A stretch of DNA of 64,000 nt, from positions 22,890,838 to 22,954,837 of the forward strand of contig CM055067.1 of assembly GCA_029204045.2 (NCBI GenBank). Reading direction: 5' to 3'. Made by a program: the position numbers and the translations under genes. Each line of letters opens with the position of its first letter. The first letter of the stretch is position 1. Below the pieces are notes generated by a model, which had not been told where the DNA came from, did no database searches, and saw nothing but the letters and a program-made list of their open reading frames with translations. The DNA is from Tillandsia leiboldiana (lineage: Eukaryota; Streptophyta; Magnoliopsida; Poales; Bromeliaceae). This document shows positions 21,352 to 32,065 of this stretch, in pieces.

Positions 21352-22228
21352 GCTTCCGTTGAAAATAAAAAATTAAAGATGGCATTTTCTTTGTTCGAAG
21401 AGATGAAAAGGTTCCAATTACAGCCCAATTGGGTGAGTTCAATGGACATTCAGTTTCATAAAACAAATAATGCTTATTAGTTTTTGCCTTTAGATTTTAC
21501 TAATTGAAATCTCAAGATACAATTGTTGTCGTGCTATCTGTACTTAGTTAAGTACTTGACTGTTTGTATTTCCCAATCATATTGATTGTTGTATGTTAAA
21601 AATCTTCTGGATTTTTTTTTTAGTAATGTTTGCTTTACTTCTGTACAACTATGCAAAATATCTTGGTATATAGTTTATCTTTCTTTATTAGACCTCCTGT
21701 CATATTCTCTTTTTTAGCTGTCTGTAATGCTTGTACATGCTTATATAACTGGATCGAGACATTTACTTAGGGCCTCGATGAATTGTCTATAGTTTTGTTG
21801 GGTATTTGGATTTAATAATTGGTTTTTGCAATGAGTAAACTGATTGTTTGGACAATGACAAAGGATTATTAGTTAGCAATTGAACAAGTAGTCTTGCTAC
21901 CACTGAGCAGAATACAATTTATAGTGCAATGGGAAATCTATTTGAAAGATCGATAAGTTTGGTGAATCGATTTCATCTGGTCAATTAGATACTTTTCTTA
22001 CCCTGCATCCCCTTCTAAATTTGGTGGCTTTCAGTAGAGCTGCATATCTAACATAATGTGCATCTTCACAGATGGAATGGCTACAAGTTAGTACATCTGA
22101 GACCTTTGACAGTCTAAATTGATTTTTCAGGTGACATACAATACTCTTCTGAGAGCACGTAGCAGATATGGATCATTATATGAAGTTCAGCAGTGTCTGG
22201 CAGTTTATCAAGATATGCGAAAAGCAGG
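21352..22228 (+). pseudogene. Captured pentatricopeptide-repeat (PPR) protein gene fragment, two exons
   Basis: Exon 21352-21432 follows TTCTGCAG and ends before GTGAGT. It reads 27 codons including MAFSLFEEMKRFQLQPNW. Exon 22131-22228 follows GATTTTTCAG and reads VTYNTLLRARSRYGSLYEVQ, then CLAVYQDMRKAG, ending at a GTATGC donor. Joined, they form the classic PPR pattern (PNWVTYNTLL followed by a helix pair and YQDMRKAGY). PPR proteins bind organelle RNA. Both splice sites and the frame are intact here, so the capture was at DNA level with the intron. It is only one to two repeats long and has no start, so it is a fragment. The parent gene could be an At5g02830-like PPR, from memory and unverified. 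Confidence 0.75.
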
Positions 22229-22371
22229 GTATGCAAAAAAGTCTAGTGCAGTATATGAATATTCCTTTCATGCTGATATTTACCATTTTATTCAAGTTAA
22301 GAACTTTTATTAATGTTCTCAAAAAATAAAATAAAATAATGATATGTGTACAATTATCAGTCACCAATGTA

Positions 22372-22437
<66 letters not shown>
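22372..22437. repeat. (ATT)n microsatellite
   Basis: About 22 uninterrupted trinucleotide units inside the CACTA element. Open frames coding poly-Ile across it are artefacts. Confidence 0.95.
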
Positions 22438-22699
22438 GTTGTTATATGGGCTGCTCGGGTTGGATGGGTTCCTATTGATATGTTACATTTTTGGGCCCTT
22501 GTGGGCTTGGACAGGACTAGAACTTCCCAAACTGAAATGACCAATTTAGCCCTAAAATATGGTTCAAACAGGGTGGTAGTTTGAATACTCTGTAAGGAGG
22601 ACCCTTAAGTTGTCTATAATTGATATTTATACACAAGAATTATTTATGTTTATGTATAAATATATTGACTCCTTCGAATATCTCCACGTTAGTTATGTG

Positions 22700-22874
22700 C
22701 AGAACAACCAATTTACTGGCACCATAGAAGTCCTTTCTGCTCTTCCCCTTGAAGATTTGTGAGTTTCTATTGTTAAAAAAAACGAAGAAAAGAAAAGAAA
22801 CTCTTTTGTATGTTGTAAAAATGAGCTTTACCGGCTGGATTCCTAATCGTCTTCAAAAGATTAATAACCTTCAG
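22700..22874 (+). pseudogene. Captured STRUBBELIG-family receptor fragment: LRR exons
   Basis: 22700-22758 reads QNNQFTGTIEVLSALPLEDL up to a GTGAGT donor. 22824-22874 reads SFTGWIPNRLQKINNLQ. These match the leucine-rich repeats just before the proline-rich segment in plant STRUBBELIG-receptor-family (SRF) kinases, which have NNQFTGTI and FTGWIP motifs. The second piece has lost a clear acceptor. It is part of a set with the segments at 23142 and 24128. Confidence 0.7.
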
Positions 22875-23141
22875 TGAGCAGTCCTTTGATTTTAGAACAA
22901 ACTACACCATTGGCCACATATTATGAAGTTTCATTTAATTTCCATAACAATGACGTGGCAACTGATTCATCATCATCCTCAAGAAATTGAAGTTCAGTGA
23001 CTCAACAACAACAAATTGAAGTTTAGCGACCGAAATGAAACTTTGATAAGTTTAGCGACCAATGGTGCAATTTAGCCATTTTGATAAGATCATGCATACT
23101 ATTGGTTATTTACATCTCATCTGTATAATTCTCTTTTATAG

Positions 23142-23227
23142 GACCGGTGGTAATTCCTGGACCTCTGGCCCTGCACCTCCGCCTCCACTGTATATGCCTC
23201 CTCCGCCGGGTCGAAAAGTAAACCCGG
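23142..23227 (+). pseudogene. Captured STRUBBELIG-family fragment: proline-rich juxtamembrane exon
   Basis: Acceptor TCTTTTATAG, then TGGNSWTSGPAPPPP and LYMPPPPGR, ending at a GTGAGA donor. SRF receptors have a GGN-S-W-GPAPPPPP stretch after the last LRR. The order LRR, LRR, Pro-rich follows the parent gene. Confidence 0.7.
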
Positions 23228-23537
23228 GTGAGAACTTAATCGTTGACTTGTTTTCACATAATTTATTTTTAATTTACTCTTATGCATAAAATGGAATAAC
23301 CAAACCTTAATGCCTCAAAGTAAAATTCAATTAAAATTCAAAATCATCTATATATATACACCCTTTCACCAAATAGTATGTGTTGGGGACTTGGTATTTT
23401 TCTGTTGCAGTAACAACTGCATTAATATTGCAACATTTAGTTTCATAAACTTTTTTTCTGTGTACGTAATAATTTGATTAAAATTTCTTAATTTTCAATA
23501 TTATGAAATAACATATTCTCATTTTCTTTCTCTGTAG

Positions 23538-23966
23538 GATGAATGGTCGGATGAAGTAAACCAATGGGAGACATGTCCTGGCAAATCAATCACATGCCCT
23601 AATAAGTAAGATGTCATCCAAATTAACAACAATTAATATCGATCAGTATACAAATAAATTAATATGTATAATAATTCATTCAATCTTTAACAAAGGACTG
23701 AAATTTTTAGGTACGCATCAGAAAGCATAAAGTTAGCTTGCGATTACGTATATAAGGATGTTGATCAAGATTCTACTTTAGAAGGTACCTCTATCCAAGT
23801 TTCTGAGTGGTGCTTGCCCTTTTATTACTTAAGTGTGTTTGTGATCTTGTCGCAGGAATACGCAAAATTTTGAGTTTTTGAGTTATTTATTTGTACAGTT
23901 CTGACATATCTATATATCTGTATGTATTGTGAACTGGAACTGCAGATGATTACTTTTTTACTCGAT
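23538..23966 (+). pseudogene. Captured S1/P1-type nuclease gene fragment, three exons
   Basis: Exon 23538-23605 (after TCTCTGTAG) reads DEWSDEVNQWETCPGKS then ITCPN. Exon 23711-23784 reads YASESIKLACDYVYKDVDQD then STLE. An exon from 23946 reads DDYFFTR before a stop. The series W-ET-CP-N-YASESI-LAC-Y-YK-V-STLEDDYFF is typical of plant zinc-dependent S1/P1 nucleases (BFN1/ENDO type) that degrade nucleic acids during senescence. The two introns are short and keep GT/AG ends. Only a middle part is present and the zinc-site halves are missing, so it cannot be active. It interrupts the SRF exon series. Confidence 0.75.
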
Positions 23967-24127
23967 AACATGCAGGACAACCATGTTATCTTTTCTTTTT
24001 CCTTTGCTTAAGTTGTGCATTTAATCTTGTACGATATTATGCTGATTCTCTCTTTAATCAAATTTGTGGGCCTACGGGACGTAGAACAATGCCTTGATCA
24101 TTTTGTTTGTAAAAATGTTATTTCCAG

Positions 24128-24262
24128 GTATCTGCATGAAGTATGCTCACCATCTATCATCCACAAACACTTCAAGTCATCAAACATTTTATTGGATACA
24201 GAACTCAACCCTCATGTTTCAGATTCTGGGCTTGCGAGCCTTGTTCCAAACCCAGAATTCTA
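24128..24262 (+). pseudogene. Captured STRUBBELIG-family fragment: kinase exon
   Basis: Acceptor TTATTTCCAG, then YLHEVCSPSIIHKHFKSSN and ILLDTELNPHVSDSGLASLV, followed by PNPEF and a TAG. This is kinase subdomains VIb-VII. HKHFKSSN stands in place of HRDxKxxN and SDSG in place of DFG, as in the atypical SRF kinases. The transmembrane exon and the rest of the kinase are missing. Confidence 0.75.
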
Positions 24263-24968
24263 GGTATGAAGATGCACCTAATGTATTTTACTGCATACCA
24301 AAATAGAATTCGGTAGATCTTACGTACTTAAAAAACGACTTCTATAGGCATTGGATGAGAACTCGGGATTGTTATTTATTTGCAGATAACGTATCCTTGA
24401 CACCCAAAACACGAAAGGCTTCGACAAAACGAGTAGCACCCCTTAGTGTGAAAAACCAACTTGCTGGAGCTTGCATGAATCAGAAGCTTGAAATGCTTCT
24501 GATTTATTTCATTTAGGTTTTATTTTTTTTTTTAGATTGAAAGCTTTGAATGTAATTTTTAATTGATAATTATATTTTTACTGTGCAAATTCTTATTTGG
24601 CTAAATAATTTGGCTTCTTTTATTTGACAATTGTTGAATGTAATCAAATTTAAAATTGTTTGCATGAGTAATTTATTTTTAAATGTCAATTTAAAGAATC
24701 TCAAAATAATTGCCGCTATAGATCCTATTTATTAGTTATTTAATATGTTTTTAGTGGCAATTATAGATAATTATAGCGGCATTTATAATAGTTACTATTA
24801 TATATTATTTAGCGGCATTTGTTTAGGCTTTTACCAACCGCCAAAACAAATGCCGCCATAACTTTTAGCGACCCTGCCAATAGCGGCGATTATTATAATT
24901 GCCGTTAAACTATTTAGCGGCAATTATAATCGCCGGGAAAGTAAAAAATAATTGCCGCTAAAAGCTAG
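24263..24968 (+). other. CACTA 3' interior and subterminal region
   Basis: The first part holds an unidentified segment after TTTGCAG (about 24386-24520), possibly another captured exon. From about 24710 there are repeated GCGGCAATT and TTGCCGC motifs near the 3' end. Confidence 0.5.
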
Positions 24969-24981
24969 TTTTGTTGTAGTG
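24969..24981. repeat. CACTA terminal inverted repeat, right
   Basis: TTTTGTTGTAGTG, followed by the GCT duplication at 24982-24984. Confidence 0.95.
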
Positions 24982-26367
24982 GCTATAGCCATATCATATT
25001 GTATGTTGAGGGAAGGTTTGGGCATGTGGTTAGAATGAATGTTGTATAAGGGGTACTTGCTAGTAGATTGTGCATCTAAAATGTATTAAGTATCATATAT
25101 CTTACCACATGTACATCGGGATTTCCCAAACACTTAATGTTGCATATGTTTGAATAATTGGAGTAATTATAGCCAATAAAGGACTTTGCATGCTTGAATG
25201 GTCATCTAGATAGGCCACCTTTTTCTGCTACACAAACTTATTGGAATTGACTTAGGAGAAACCATGCTTTTATTCGTTCTCCTGTCGTCTAGCCTTAGGG
25301 GATTGTGTAGTCCGATGTTCAGAGTTGGGACAGTCGGGGATCGAGGTTTGGGTGTTGCGGCGACCGCGGACTGTGGGCGGTTGACCGGATTATTATTACT
25401 ACTTTTACACCAGATTGGAGGTAGGGGATCGAGTTTCCCTTTAGTGGATGGGTTTTCCCACTTTGATCAGGGTCGTGACCCCGTCCTGCTATTTATGGTA
25501 CTGATGATACTAGTGACTGTGATACTATGCTCGTGTGGGGTCGCTCCCCTCGAGTGCCACTCCGGAGTAGGATTCCGACCGTGTTGGGTGCCGGTCAGGC
25601 CGTGTTGGGTGCCGGCTAGACCGTGTTGGGTTCCGGTCTATTTGGACAGGGGAGATACTGAGTTGTGAGGTTGACAGCAGAGCAGGCAGTTCCAGTGTTT
25701 ACTGGTGTTTTGATTGGGTTGGTCTGTCAGTCCTTACGTCCTGGTGCATGTTTTTAGCCATTCTCTAGTAGGCATCGTAGAGGCACGTTAGTGGTAGCTC
25801 TGCATCAGTAGTGTACTTGTAGCTTACCACCTTTGTTTCATTTTTCGCCTCTGATAGTCCTAGTGGGCATGTCTGAGTTTGAGGTCTACCCACTAGGGGA
25901 GGCTACTGTTTTTATAGTAGTTCTCACCCCCCACTGTTTTCTCTTTTCTGTTCCCCTTTGTTTTGCAGAGTTCTCTGCGGGAGTTGCGGGACCCTCTTCC
26001 CTGGATCGAGGTAAGAGGATCGCTGATTAGCTAGCCACTGCCCGAGTTCGAGTTTAGTAGTTTTGATGTATCCCCAGTACACTCAGACGGTTGTATTCTC
26101 CTTTTATTTTGGGTCTGGCTGCGGCCAGCTGGTTGTATATATTTCGTGAGCTGGGAGAGACACTTGTATATTTCTGAGAGCTTACTGTACTTTCATTTCC
26201 AGCATTTGTCTGAGTTGTATTAGTTTTAGTTTAGCTCTGTTTTATGCTCCTTTATTACTTGTTTTATATCTGAGCAGGTTATCAGCGCTTCGTGTACACG
26301 GAAAATTCCGTATGCACGGCGGATCTGTGGACGGGCCCGGGTTCTGGTTTACACCCGGGGCGTGACA
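24982..26367 (+). repeat. Element A 3' LTR, part after the CACTA insertion
   Basis: Resumes with the duplicated GCT and matches 9540-10925, with one difference seen near the end. The CCTAGTGGG inverted repeat is at 25859-25897, the U5 hairpin at about 26292-26317, and the end CGTGACA at 26367. The A target duplication TAACC follows. Confidence 0.95.
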
Positions 26368-26372
26368 TAACC
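26368..26372. repeat. Target site duplication of element A, right copy (TAACC)
   Basis: Identical to 7642-7646. Confidence 0.95.
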
Positions 26373-26766
26373 GCTCGAGCTACCAAGTCCAAAAGCAAAA
26401 AGCTCAACGCGAGTACCTCCGCACTCCCGGGGTATCCCACAACCATGCTAGCCAAAAAGGCTGCGCACCCACGGCGGGACACCCGCCCCGCTCACAAAGT
26501 CGAAACCATAGAGGCAAAGATAGCCCCCGAGCAACCCCAGCACACCATCTACCACTGGCCTAGCCCCTCCTAAGAGGACCGTCCTCGCGGCACAAATCAA
26601 CCGCCGCGAAAAGAAGAAAACCGAGCCAGCCAAACCGTCCTAAGTACCAAATCCAAAACCCAAAACTAGTTTAAGACCATCAGGTCTACCGGTACTATCA
26701 AGGACTCAACTACACCGGGCAGGACCAACAACACTCCCCTAAATGCCGAGGATCGAGAATATAAAC
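26373..26766 (-). pseudogene. Element B protease-region relic
   Basis: Read on the minus strand, this stretch aligns in patches with 12870-13110 of element A. Shared patches include GACCTGATGGTC, TGGCTGGCTCG, TTGATT-GCCGCGAGG and TTTGCCTCTATGGTTTCGAC. The frame is broken, and no reverse transcriptase follows before the A insertion site. This marks where B's pol was lost. Confidence 0.6.
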
Positions 26767-28236
26767 CTACCGAACCCAAGGTAACTGTCCTACCCTTAAC
26801 CAAAGACTAGGATGCTCAAGTGCTAAACAATGCAAAACCAATGCCGGTAAATAAAATAAAATAACAAAAATAATACCTGTCACCACAAGGTCGGCTGCCG
26901 TAAAGTCCTCCACCTGAGCGGCGTAGACCCGACCGCTCTGAGCCGGCGGCCGGTGATCCGCCGGGTAAAAAGAAGGTGATCCGCTCGCTGGAGCATAAAG
27001 CCGCTGAGCTGACAACTGCTGCTGAGGCGAAAAAGGAGCCGATGCTGATGAAGGTGCCGCTGAAGTCGAAAAGGGGCACGAAGCCCGAATGTGGCCTGGC
27101 TGTCCACACCTGTAACAACGACCCCACCTCTGATCACAGGTGTGCGACAAATGAGGTCCCCCGCAGAATATACATCTGTCTCTGTCGCGAAGCCGTGGCT
27201 GTCCCGGCTGATGCTGTCCCTGTGTCTGATGCTGAGACTCCGGCTGCTGCTGCGATGGCCTCCGAGATCCACTAGGCTCTCGCTGATCCGCACGCCCATG
27301 GCTAGGTAACTGAGGCCGCGGCGGTCTCCACACGCTAGCCTGTCCCTCGTCCTCGGGTACTGGTCGTTTCTTAACGGAACTCTGTGCGACCATCCCGCCT
27401 CGCCTCGCCACCACTGTGTCGCCTCTTTCCACCCATTCGGCATGCTCGACGGCCTCCTTAAGAGTCTGAAGTCGCTGTGCATGCACTAGGGTATAAATCT
27501 CGCTGCGGAGACCTGCCTCGAATAACTCGACCTGGTGTGGTCCATCACGGGCGACAAAGAGCACGCAGTTAAGCAACTGTATGAACTCCTGATAGTAATC
27601 CTGAACCGGCCGATCGCCCTGCTGAAGGTTCTTCAAATCATCCTCCAGTTTTCTCTTCACGCTCGTCGGAAAATAGGTATCCAATACCATACGCCGAAAC
27701 TCAGACCAGGGTAACTGTCGAGAAATCTGGAAATCCCGTGGCTCCACTCGACGCCACCAAACATCTGCATCTCCATCCAGGCAGTGTACTGCCATATGAA
27801 CTCTGTACCTCGGGTCGATGAAGAAATCCCTGAAAATCTTCTCCATCACTGATAGCCATGTTCCAACCTCCCACGGCTGCATGTCCCGCCCCGAGAATCT
27901 AGGCGGTTCGTGCTTACAAAACTTAACCAGTTTGTCAGCAATATCCTGCTCCTCGGCCGGGGTCAAAGTCTGGGCCACTCCCCGAGCCCCGCTACTCGAT
28001 GATGGTGCCGTCGGCACCAGTGGTACCACAGGTGGTGCCGAGGCCTCAAGAACTGTCGGAGGCGGCGCCTCTCTCTGCGCCAGTAGCTGCTCAATCCGCT
28101 GCTCCTGCCGGCGGTTGGTCTCAGCCAGTTGGGCCACCAAGGCCCTCAACTCAGCAATCTCAGAAGGTCCAGCCTGTCCTGGCTCAACAGGGGGTGTAGG
28201 GGCACCCCCGGTAGGAATCCGACGTCGGGGAGGCAT
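26767..28236 (-). CDS. gag: Element B gag (489 aa), protease active site lost
   Basis: Particle-forming gag of element B. I choose the ATG at 28236 (MPPRRRIPTGG), matching element A. An N-terminal coiled-coil-like segment (AELRALVAQLAETNRRQEQR, about 30-50) comes first. The gag core (WLSVMEKIFRDFFIDPRYR to QLLNCV) is at about 120-220. Next come CIFCGGPHLSHTC and a zinc knuckle CYRCGQPGHIRASC, then GRVYAAQVEDF. After that the sequence should reach the protease DTG. Here the frame is shifted and ends as VGQLPWVR with no DTG. Gag is the only protein of B that looks intact and could package B RNA if pol is supplied by another element. A TTTCTTGTGGCAG acceptor-like motif precedes the ATG, as in A. 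Confidence 0.85.
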   Translation of the reverse strand: MPPRRRIPTGGAPTPPVEPGQAGPSEIAELRALVAQLAETNRRQEQRIEQLLAQREAPPPTVLEASAPPVVPLVPTAPSSSSGARGVAQTLTPAEEQDIADKLVKFCKHEPPRFSGRDMQPWEVGTWLSVMEKIFRDFFIDPRYRVHMAVHCLDGDADVWWRRVEPRDFQISRQLPWSEFRRMVLDTYFPTSVKRKLEDDLKNLQQGDRPVQDYYQEFIQLLNCVLFVARDGPHQVELFEAGLRSEIYTLVHAQRLQTLKEAVEHAEWVERGDTVVARRGGMVAQSSVKKRPVPEDEGQASVWRPPRPQLPSHGRADQREPSGSRRPSQQQPESQHQTQGQHQPGQPRLRDRDRCIFCGGPHLSHTCDQRWGRCYRCGQPGHIRASCPFSTSAAPSSASAPFSPQQQLSAQRLYAPASGSPSFYPADHRPPAQSGRVYAAQVEDFTAADLVVTGIIFVILFYLPALVLHCLALEHPSLWLRVGQLPWVR

Positions 28237-28322
28237 CTGCCACAAGAAACCACAAGTCAGCCACACAACCACACACGACCCAATCTAGCGAAAGTCAAGG
28301 ACATCCCCCTATTTCTGTAACT

Positions 28323-28346
28323 TTATGTTGTCTGCAGCCAACATAA
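28323..28346 (-). promoter_or_regulatory. Gag-leader stem-loop, element B
   Basis: On the minus strand it has TTATGTTG, loop GCTGCAGA, CAACATAA, identical to element A, while the surrounding leader has diverged. Confidence 0.6.
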
Positions 28347-28507
28347 CTGTCCCACAGAAAATAGGGTATGTCGATCCCTCTTCGCTCTCTGGAAGAGTCA
28401 AAAACTAAATCACCGACTTTCGCAAATTGTCACGTCCCTCACGCCCTATCATCCTAGGGCTAACCAAAAGCCTAGGGTTTCCTAAGTCCCAACTGACCTA
28501 TCCCTAA

Positions 28508-28519
28508 GCTCTGATACCA
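28508..28519 (-). promoter_or_regulatory. Primer binding site, element B
   Basis: The minus strand reads TGGTATCAGAGC, 7 nt from the LTR end at 28527. It is complementary to initiator Met tRNA. Confidence 0.9.
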
Positions 28520-31177
28520 CCTAATCTGTCACGCCCCGAGTGTAAACCATAACTCGGGCTCGTCTACAGATCCGCCGTGCACACGGAATTTTCCGCATGC
28601 ACGAAGCGCCGGTAACCTGCTCAAGTAAATCAGATACAAAAATAGAGCAATAAAACAGAGCTGAACAGAAAAATACTACATCTCAGACTGAACTGGAAGT
28701 AAGAATACAAAATGACTGTAAAATAAAGTACAAGTCTCTCTCCCAGCTCACCACAAAAAAATACAACCAGCTGGCAAAAGCCAGACCCCAAAAGTAAAAG
28801 TACAACCGTCTGAGATAGGATACATAAGAGGTACACGTCTAGCTACTCACTGTCGGGCCCACTGTCTAGCTACTCAGCCGTCCTCTCTCCTCGACCCGCC
28901 GCTGTATGTCTAGCAGCACCCGCAGAAGGCTCTACAAAACAAAGGAGAAGAAAAGAAAAAGAAGAATGGGGGTGAGAACTACTAGTAAACCAGTAGCCTC
29001 CCCTAGTGGGTAAAACCTCAAACTCTGACACACCCACTAGGTCTACCAGAGGCAAAAAGGAAAGAAGAGTGGTAAGAAATGAAACCGCTGCAAAAGGAAA
29101 ATCTACCACTACTATGCCTCAAAAATACAGTCCTAGACTGGAATAACCGTATGCAACAATAACCAATCGTCCCAGATGAACCCAATCTGTACCGCCCTCA
29201 TCATCGGGCAAATAAGCCGCGCCGATGTGATAGCAAAATTCCTGCTGCCGCCCTCATCATCGGGCAAATAAGCCGCGTCGATGTGATAGCAAAACTGTCC
29301 ATAACTGTCTGGCCCCGGCCTCCGGAGGGGATCTCGAGGGGAGCGACCCACACGAGGAAAGCAGCACCGGGCAATAACCGCGCCGGTGTGATAAAAGCAT
29401 CACCGGGCAATAACCGCGCCGGTGTGATAAAAGCAGGATTGGATCACAACTATAAAGCCCCAGTGGAACACAACCCTTCACTAAAAGAAAACTGATTCCC
29501 AATCAGATGCAAAAGTAACCATCCGGTCAATCGCCCAATATCCGCGATTGCCGCAATACCCCACAATCACAACCATGTCCCACATCTGACATCTGGTCAA
29601 CCGCCTACTATCCGCGGTTGCCACAAAACCCTCTAATCCATAATCATGCCCTATCACCGATGTCCTATAACCGACATCTGGTCAACCGCCCAATATCCGC
29701 GGTCGCCGCCAAAACCCATAATACATAATCCATGCCCCGGCTACACTATCCCAAACCCCTGCTCAAACCCGAGCAGCAAATACCACCTGACTAACGAAAG
29801 GAGAAAAGAAATAAGCAAGGTTTCTCCTAAGTCAAGTTCCAGCATGAAAGTGTAGCGATAGAAGATGGCCTACCTAGATGTCCAAACAAGCATGCAGATG
29901 TCCTCATGAAAGATAAAGAAAGTGCGACAAATAATGGCCCCACATGTGTATCAACTAAAAGCTCCGCATAGATATAACCATCATGCTAAAACATTATCCA
30001 ACCACACATGTTTAAAATCCACAACTTTCCCTCACCCAAATCATCCACCTATGCATGTCCTAAAAGATCCTCAAGTGGTACCATCCCACAAGACATTTCA
30101 TTTTATCCCAGCATAAAAGTAACTTCCACATGCAAGGTTAGGTGCCAAAACTATACCCATACAAACATGTATAACCCCCAACCACTATCAGAGTTCCACA
30201 ATAGTAATTTTCATATGATAGGCTCACAATCATTTACTTTAAGCATGCATGTCCATAATTGATCATTCAATAAACCAATTGGAGGATCTCTCCAATATTC
30301 CTAGGGGTATGTCAGAAAAATGAGGAGCATAACAACCACCCACCTCAATCGCTAATTCCAAGTCCAAAAAGTGCTCCAGGCCAAAAAGCTAAACCGCCGC
30401 GATCACTGAACAAGAATTACCCCAAAACATACAATTAAACTCAACACATGCTGTCCCAAAGCTAACAGTCCAAAGATGCCCTGTTTTTACCTATGAGAAG
30501 TGCCCGGAAAAATCCAAGAAAAATACTCTCACGATCCTCGCGACGAACCCGTCGAAACGAGTACCTGCACGCTCAAATCCGAGTTTCCTACACTGAGAAA
30601 CAAATCCGACAAGGGGACCACCCCAAAATAATCTGCTCTCAAAAACTGTAGCACTAATTCCTGTAACCAGAGATTTCTCACCTTCGAAAAATATTCAGAA
30701 AATTCCAAGAAAAATTCAGGATATTCCTCGTGATGCGTAGATGCAAAACGCCTCTTGAATCGCTCCAATCCGATGCCTGTGAGCGAAGATATCATCAAAA
30801 TACTGCAGCACTGTCCAAAACTCCGCCCCAGAAAATGAGGTCACAAGATGATCCGAAAAACCCATGAAAAGCTCGGAATGGGAAAAACCAGCAAACACAG
30901 GAAACGTAGCCCTACCTGTCTTGAAGCCAACGGCGCAAGAATCACAGAAAAAGGTGCTCGGGGTAAGCCGGGGGAGTCCTCGCACCAAAACGCGACGAAG
31001 AAGACCACAAACGAACGAGCCTCGTGCCGCGCCGTAAAAATAGAAACCTTGGGATGCGTGCTGCAGAAAAATCCTGGAATCTGCAGATGGATCCGGCTCT
31101 GGGAGATGAAGAAATCTCATGAAGGTGGCACTGTGAAAGGAGGAACAGGGAAAGAGTTCTTCACTGCTGAACTCGGC

Positions 31178-31187
31178 CTATTTATAG
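31178..31187 (-). promoter_or_regulatory. TATA box, element B 5' LTR
   Basis: Minus strand CTATAAATAG. The promoter U3 upstream of it is cut by the copia insertion about 120 bp away, which should disable transcription of B. Confidence 0.7.
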
Positions 31188-31300
31188 GCTAGGAAAAACA
31201 ATTGGAGAAATGACCTATAGGTCCCAACTTTCGGGCGCTCCCGATTTTCGGGCTGCTACAGTGTTGGGCCCGGCCCAACACTGTGCGCGCCCGAAACGTC

Positions 31301-31305
31301 CCTGG
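31301..31305. repeat. Target site duplication of the copia element, left (CCTGG)
   Basis: Repeated at 41641-41645. The uninterrupted B LTR reads CCCTGGGCCTCCAC at 6603-6616, confirming the insertion point. Confidence 0.95.
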
Positions 31306-32065
31306 TGTTGGGTTATATGTAATAAGGATCTAAATAGGGGAAAAAACACCTAGAGGGGGGTGAATAGGTGTAAACGTATAAACACTCAAAAATCGTTGCG
31401 ATAAAACCCAATGCGGAAATAAAAAATAATACGCAAGATTTTTACGTGGAAAACTCCATCACCGGAGTAAAAAACCACGGGACCGATAACACGGCAGAAA
31501 TCCACTAGAATTAAAACACGTACAAGGTGATTTACCGTACACAATTACGACTCAACCTTTTCCATACGCTCCTAGAGGATCTTCTCCGCTCGCTCCGCGA
31601 CGCTTCTCGAATCCACGATCTGCGCCCAACGCCGAATCCACGGCGTCCAACGTCGAATCCACGACGTCCGACCGAATCCACGGTCTTCACCCAATAGCAC
31701 CCTTCGAATCCACGAACATGCCTCGCTCCGAATCCACGAGAGCGGTTGAACCTTGAATCCACAAGGACACGCGAATCCACGCGTCGATTTTTGGGGTCAA
31801 TCGTTGTTTTTGGGTGGTGATGATCCGCCGAATACTTAGATCAAAGATAGATCGGAAATACCATCTAAGTATTCATTAGTTTGATTCAACTCAAGATGTG
31901 AGTATGAAAACCTAGAATCAAACTAATCAATATAGATGAAGAAACATAGAGTATTCTCTAATGATTTCCTTTCTTCTCTATATGTGGATCTAGAGCCGTA
32001 TAAGATGATACAGGAAAAAGACGGCTATGTGGATTTTCCACCACCATGAAAAAGAGTCATAGGGT

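Larger units (their letters stand above)
17984..24981 (+). mobile_element. CACTA (EnSpm) DNA transposon carrying captured gene fragments, no transposase seen
   Basis: The ends are CACTACAACAAAA (17984-17996) and its reverse complement (24969-24981), flanked by the 3-bp duplication GCT. These are hallmarks of CACTA elements. Subterminal DNA is rich in GCGGCAATT and AATTGCCGC motifs in both orientations (about 18007-18075 and 24710-24965), the likely transposase binding sites. The 6998-bp interior has no transposase frame. It carries exon fragments, with splice junctions, of at least three plant genes. The orientation given is arbitrary. It must have been mobilised by a transposase from elsewhere. 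Confidence 0.93.
7647..26367 (+). mobile_element. Element A: Ty3/gypsy (Tekay/Del-like) LTR retrotransposon, full length, 3' LTR split by CACTA
   Basis: Complete element with matching 5-bp target duplications. It has a 5' LTR (7647-10925), primer site, gag, pol with protease, reverse transcriptase, RNase H, integrase and a chromodomain-like tail, a polypurine tract and a 3' LTR (16088-26367). Removing the CACTA element and one GCT leaves a 3' LTR of 3279 bp, the same length as the 5' LTR. I counted about 17 substitutions between them (about 0.5 percent), so insertion was recent. At 1.3e-8 substitutions per site per year this is roughly 0.2 million years. It lies in the internal region of element B. 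Confidence 0.95.
28527..31305 (-). repeat. Element B 5' LTR, part before the copia insertion
   Basis: Matches 3832-6608 of the 3' LTR with about 45 differences and a 2-bp indel (ACACATG near 30004). The U5 hairpin is at 28577-28602, the inverted repeat at 29002-29041 and the TATA box at 31178-31187. It ends at the CCTGG copia target site (31301-31305) and resumes at 41641 for 13 bp before the gap. Confidence 0.92.

Noticed and set aside
22119..22313. A functional PPR gene
   Set aside because: Only one to two repeats are present, with no start codon and no remaining exons, and it is enclosed within CACTA ends.
22176..22584. Poly-isoleucine open frames
   Set aside because: Translation of the (ATT)n microsatellite.
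24015..24263. A functional receptor kinase
   Set aside because: Only subdomains VIb-VII are present, followed by a stop; it is a captured exon.
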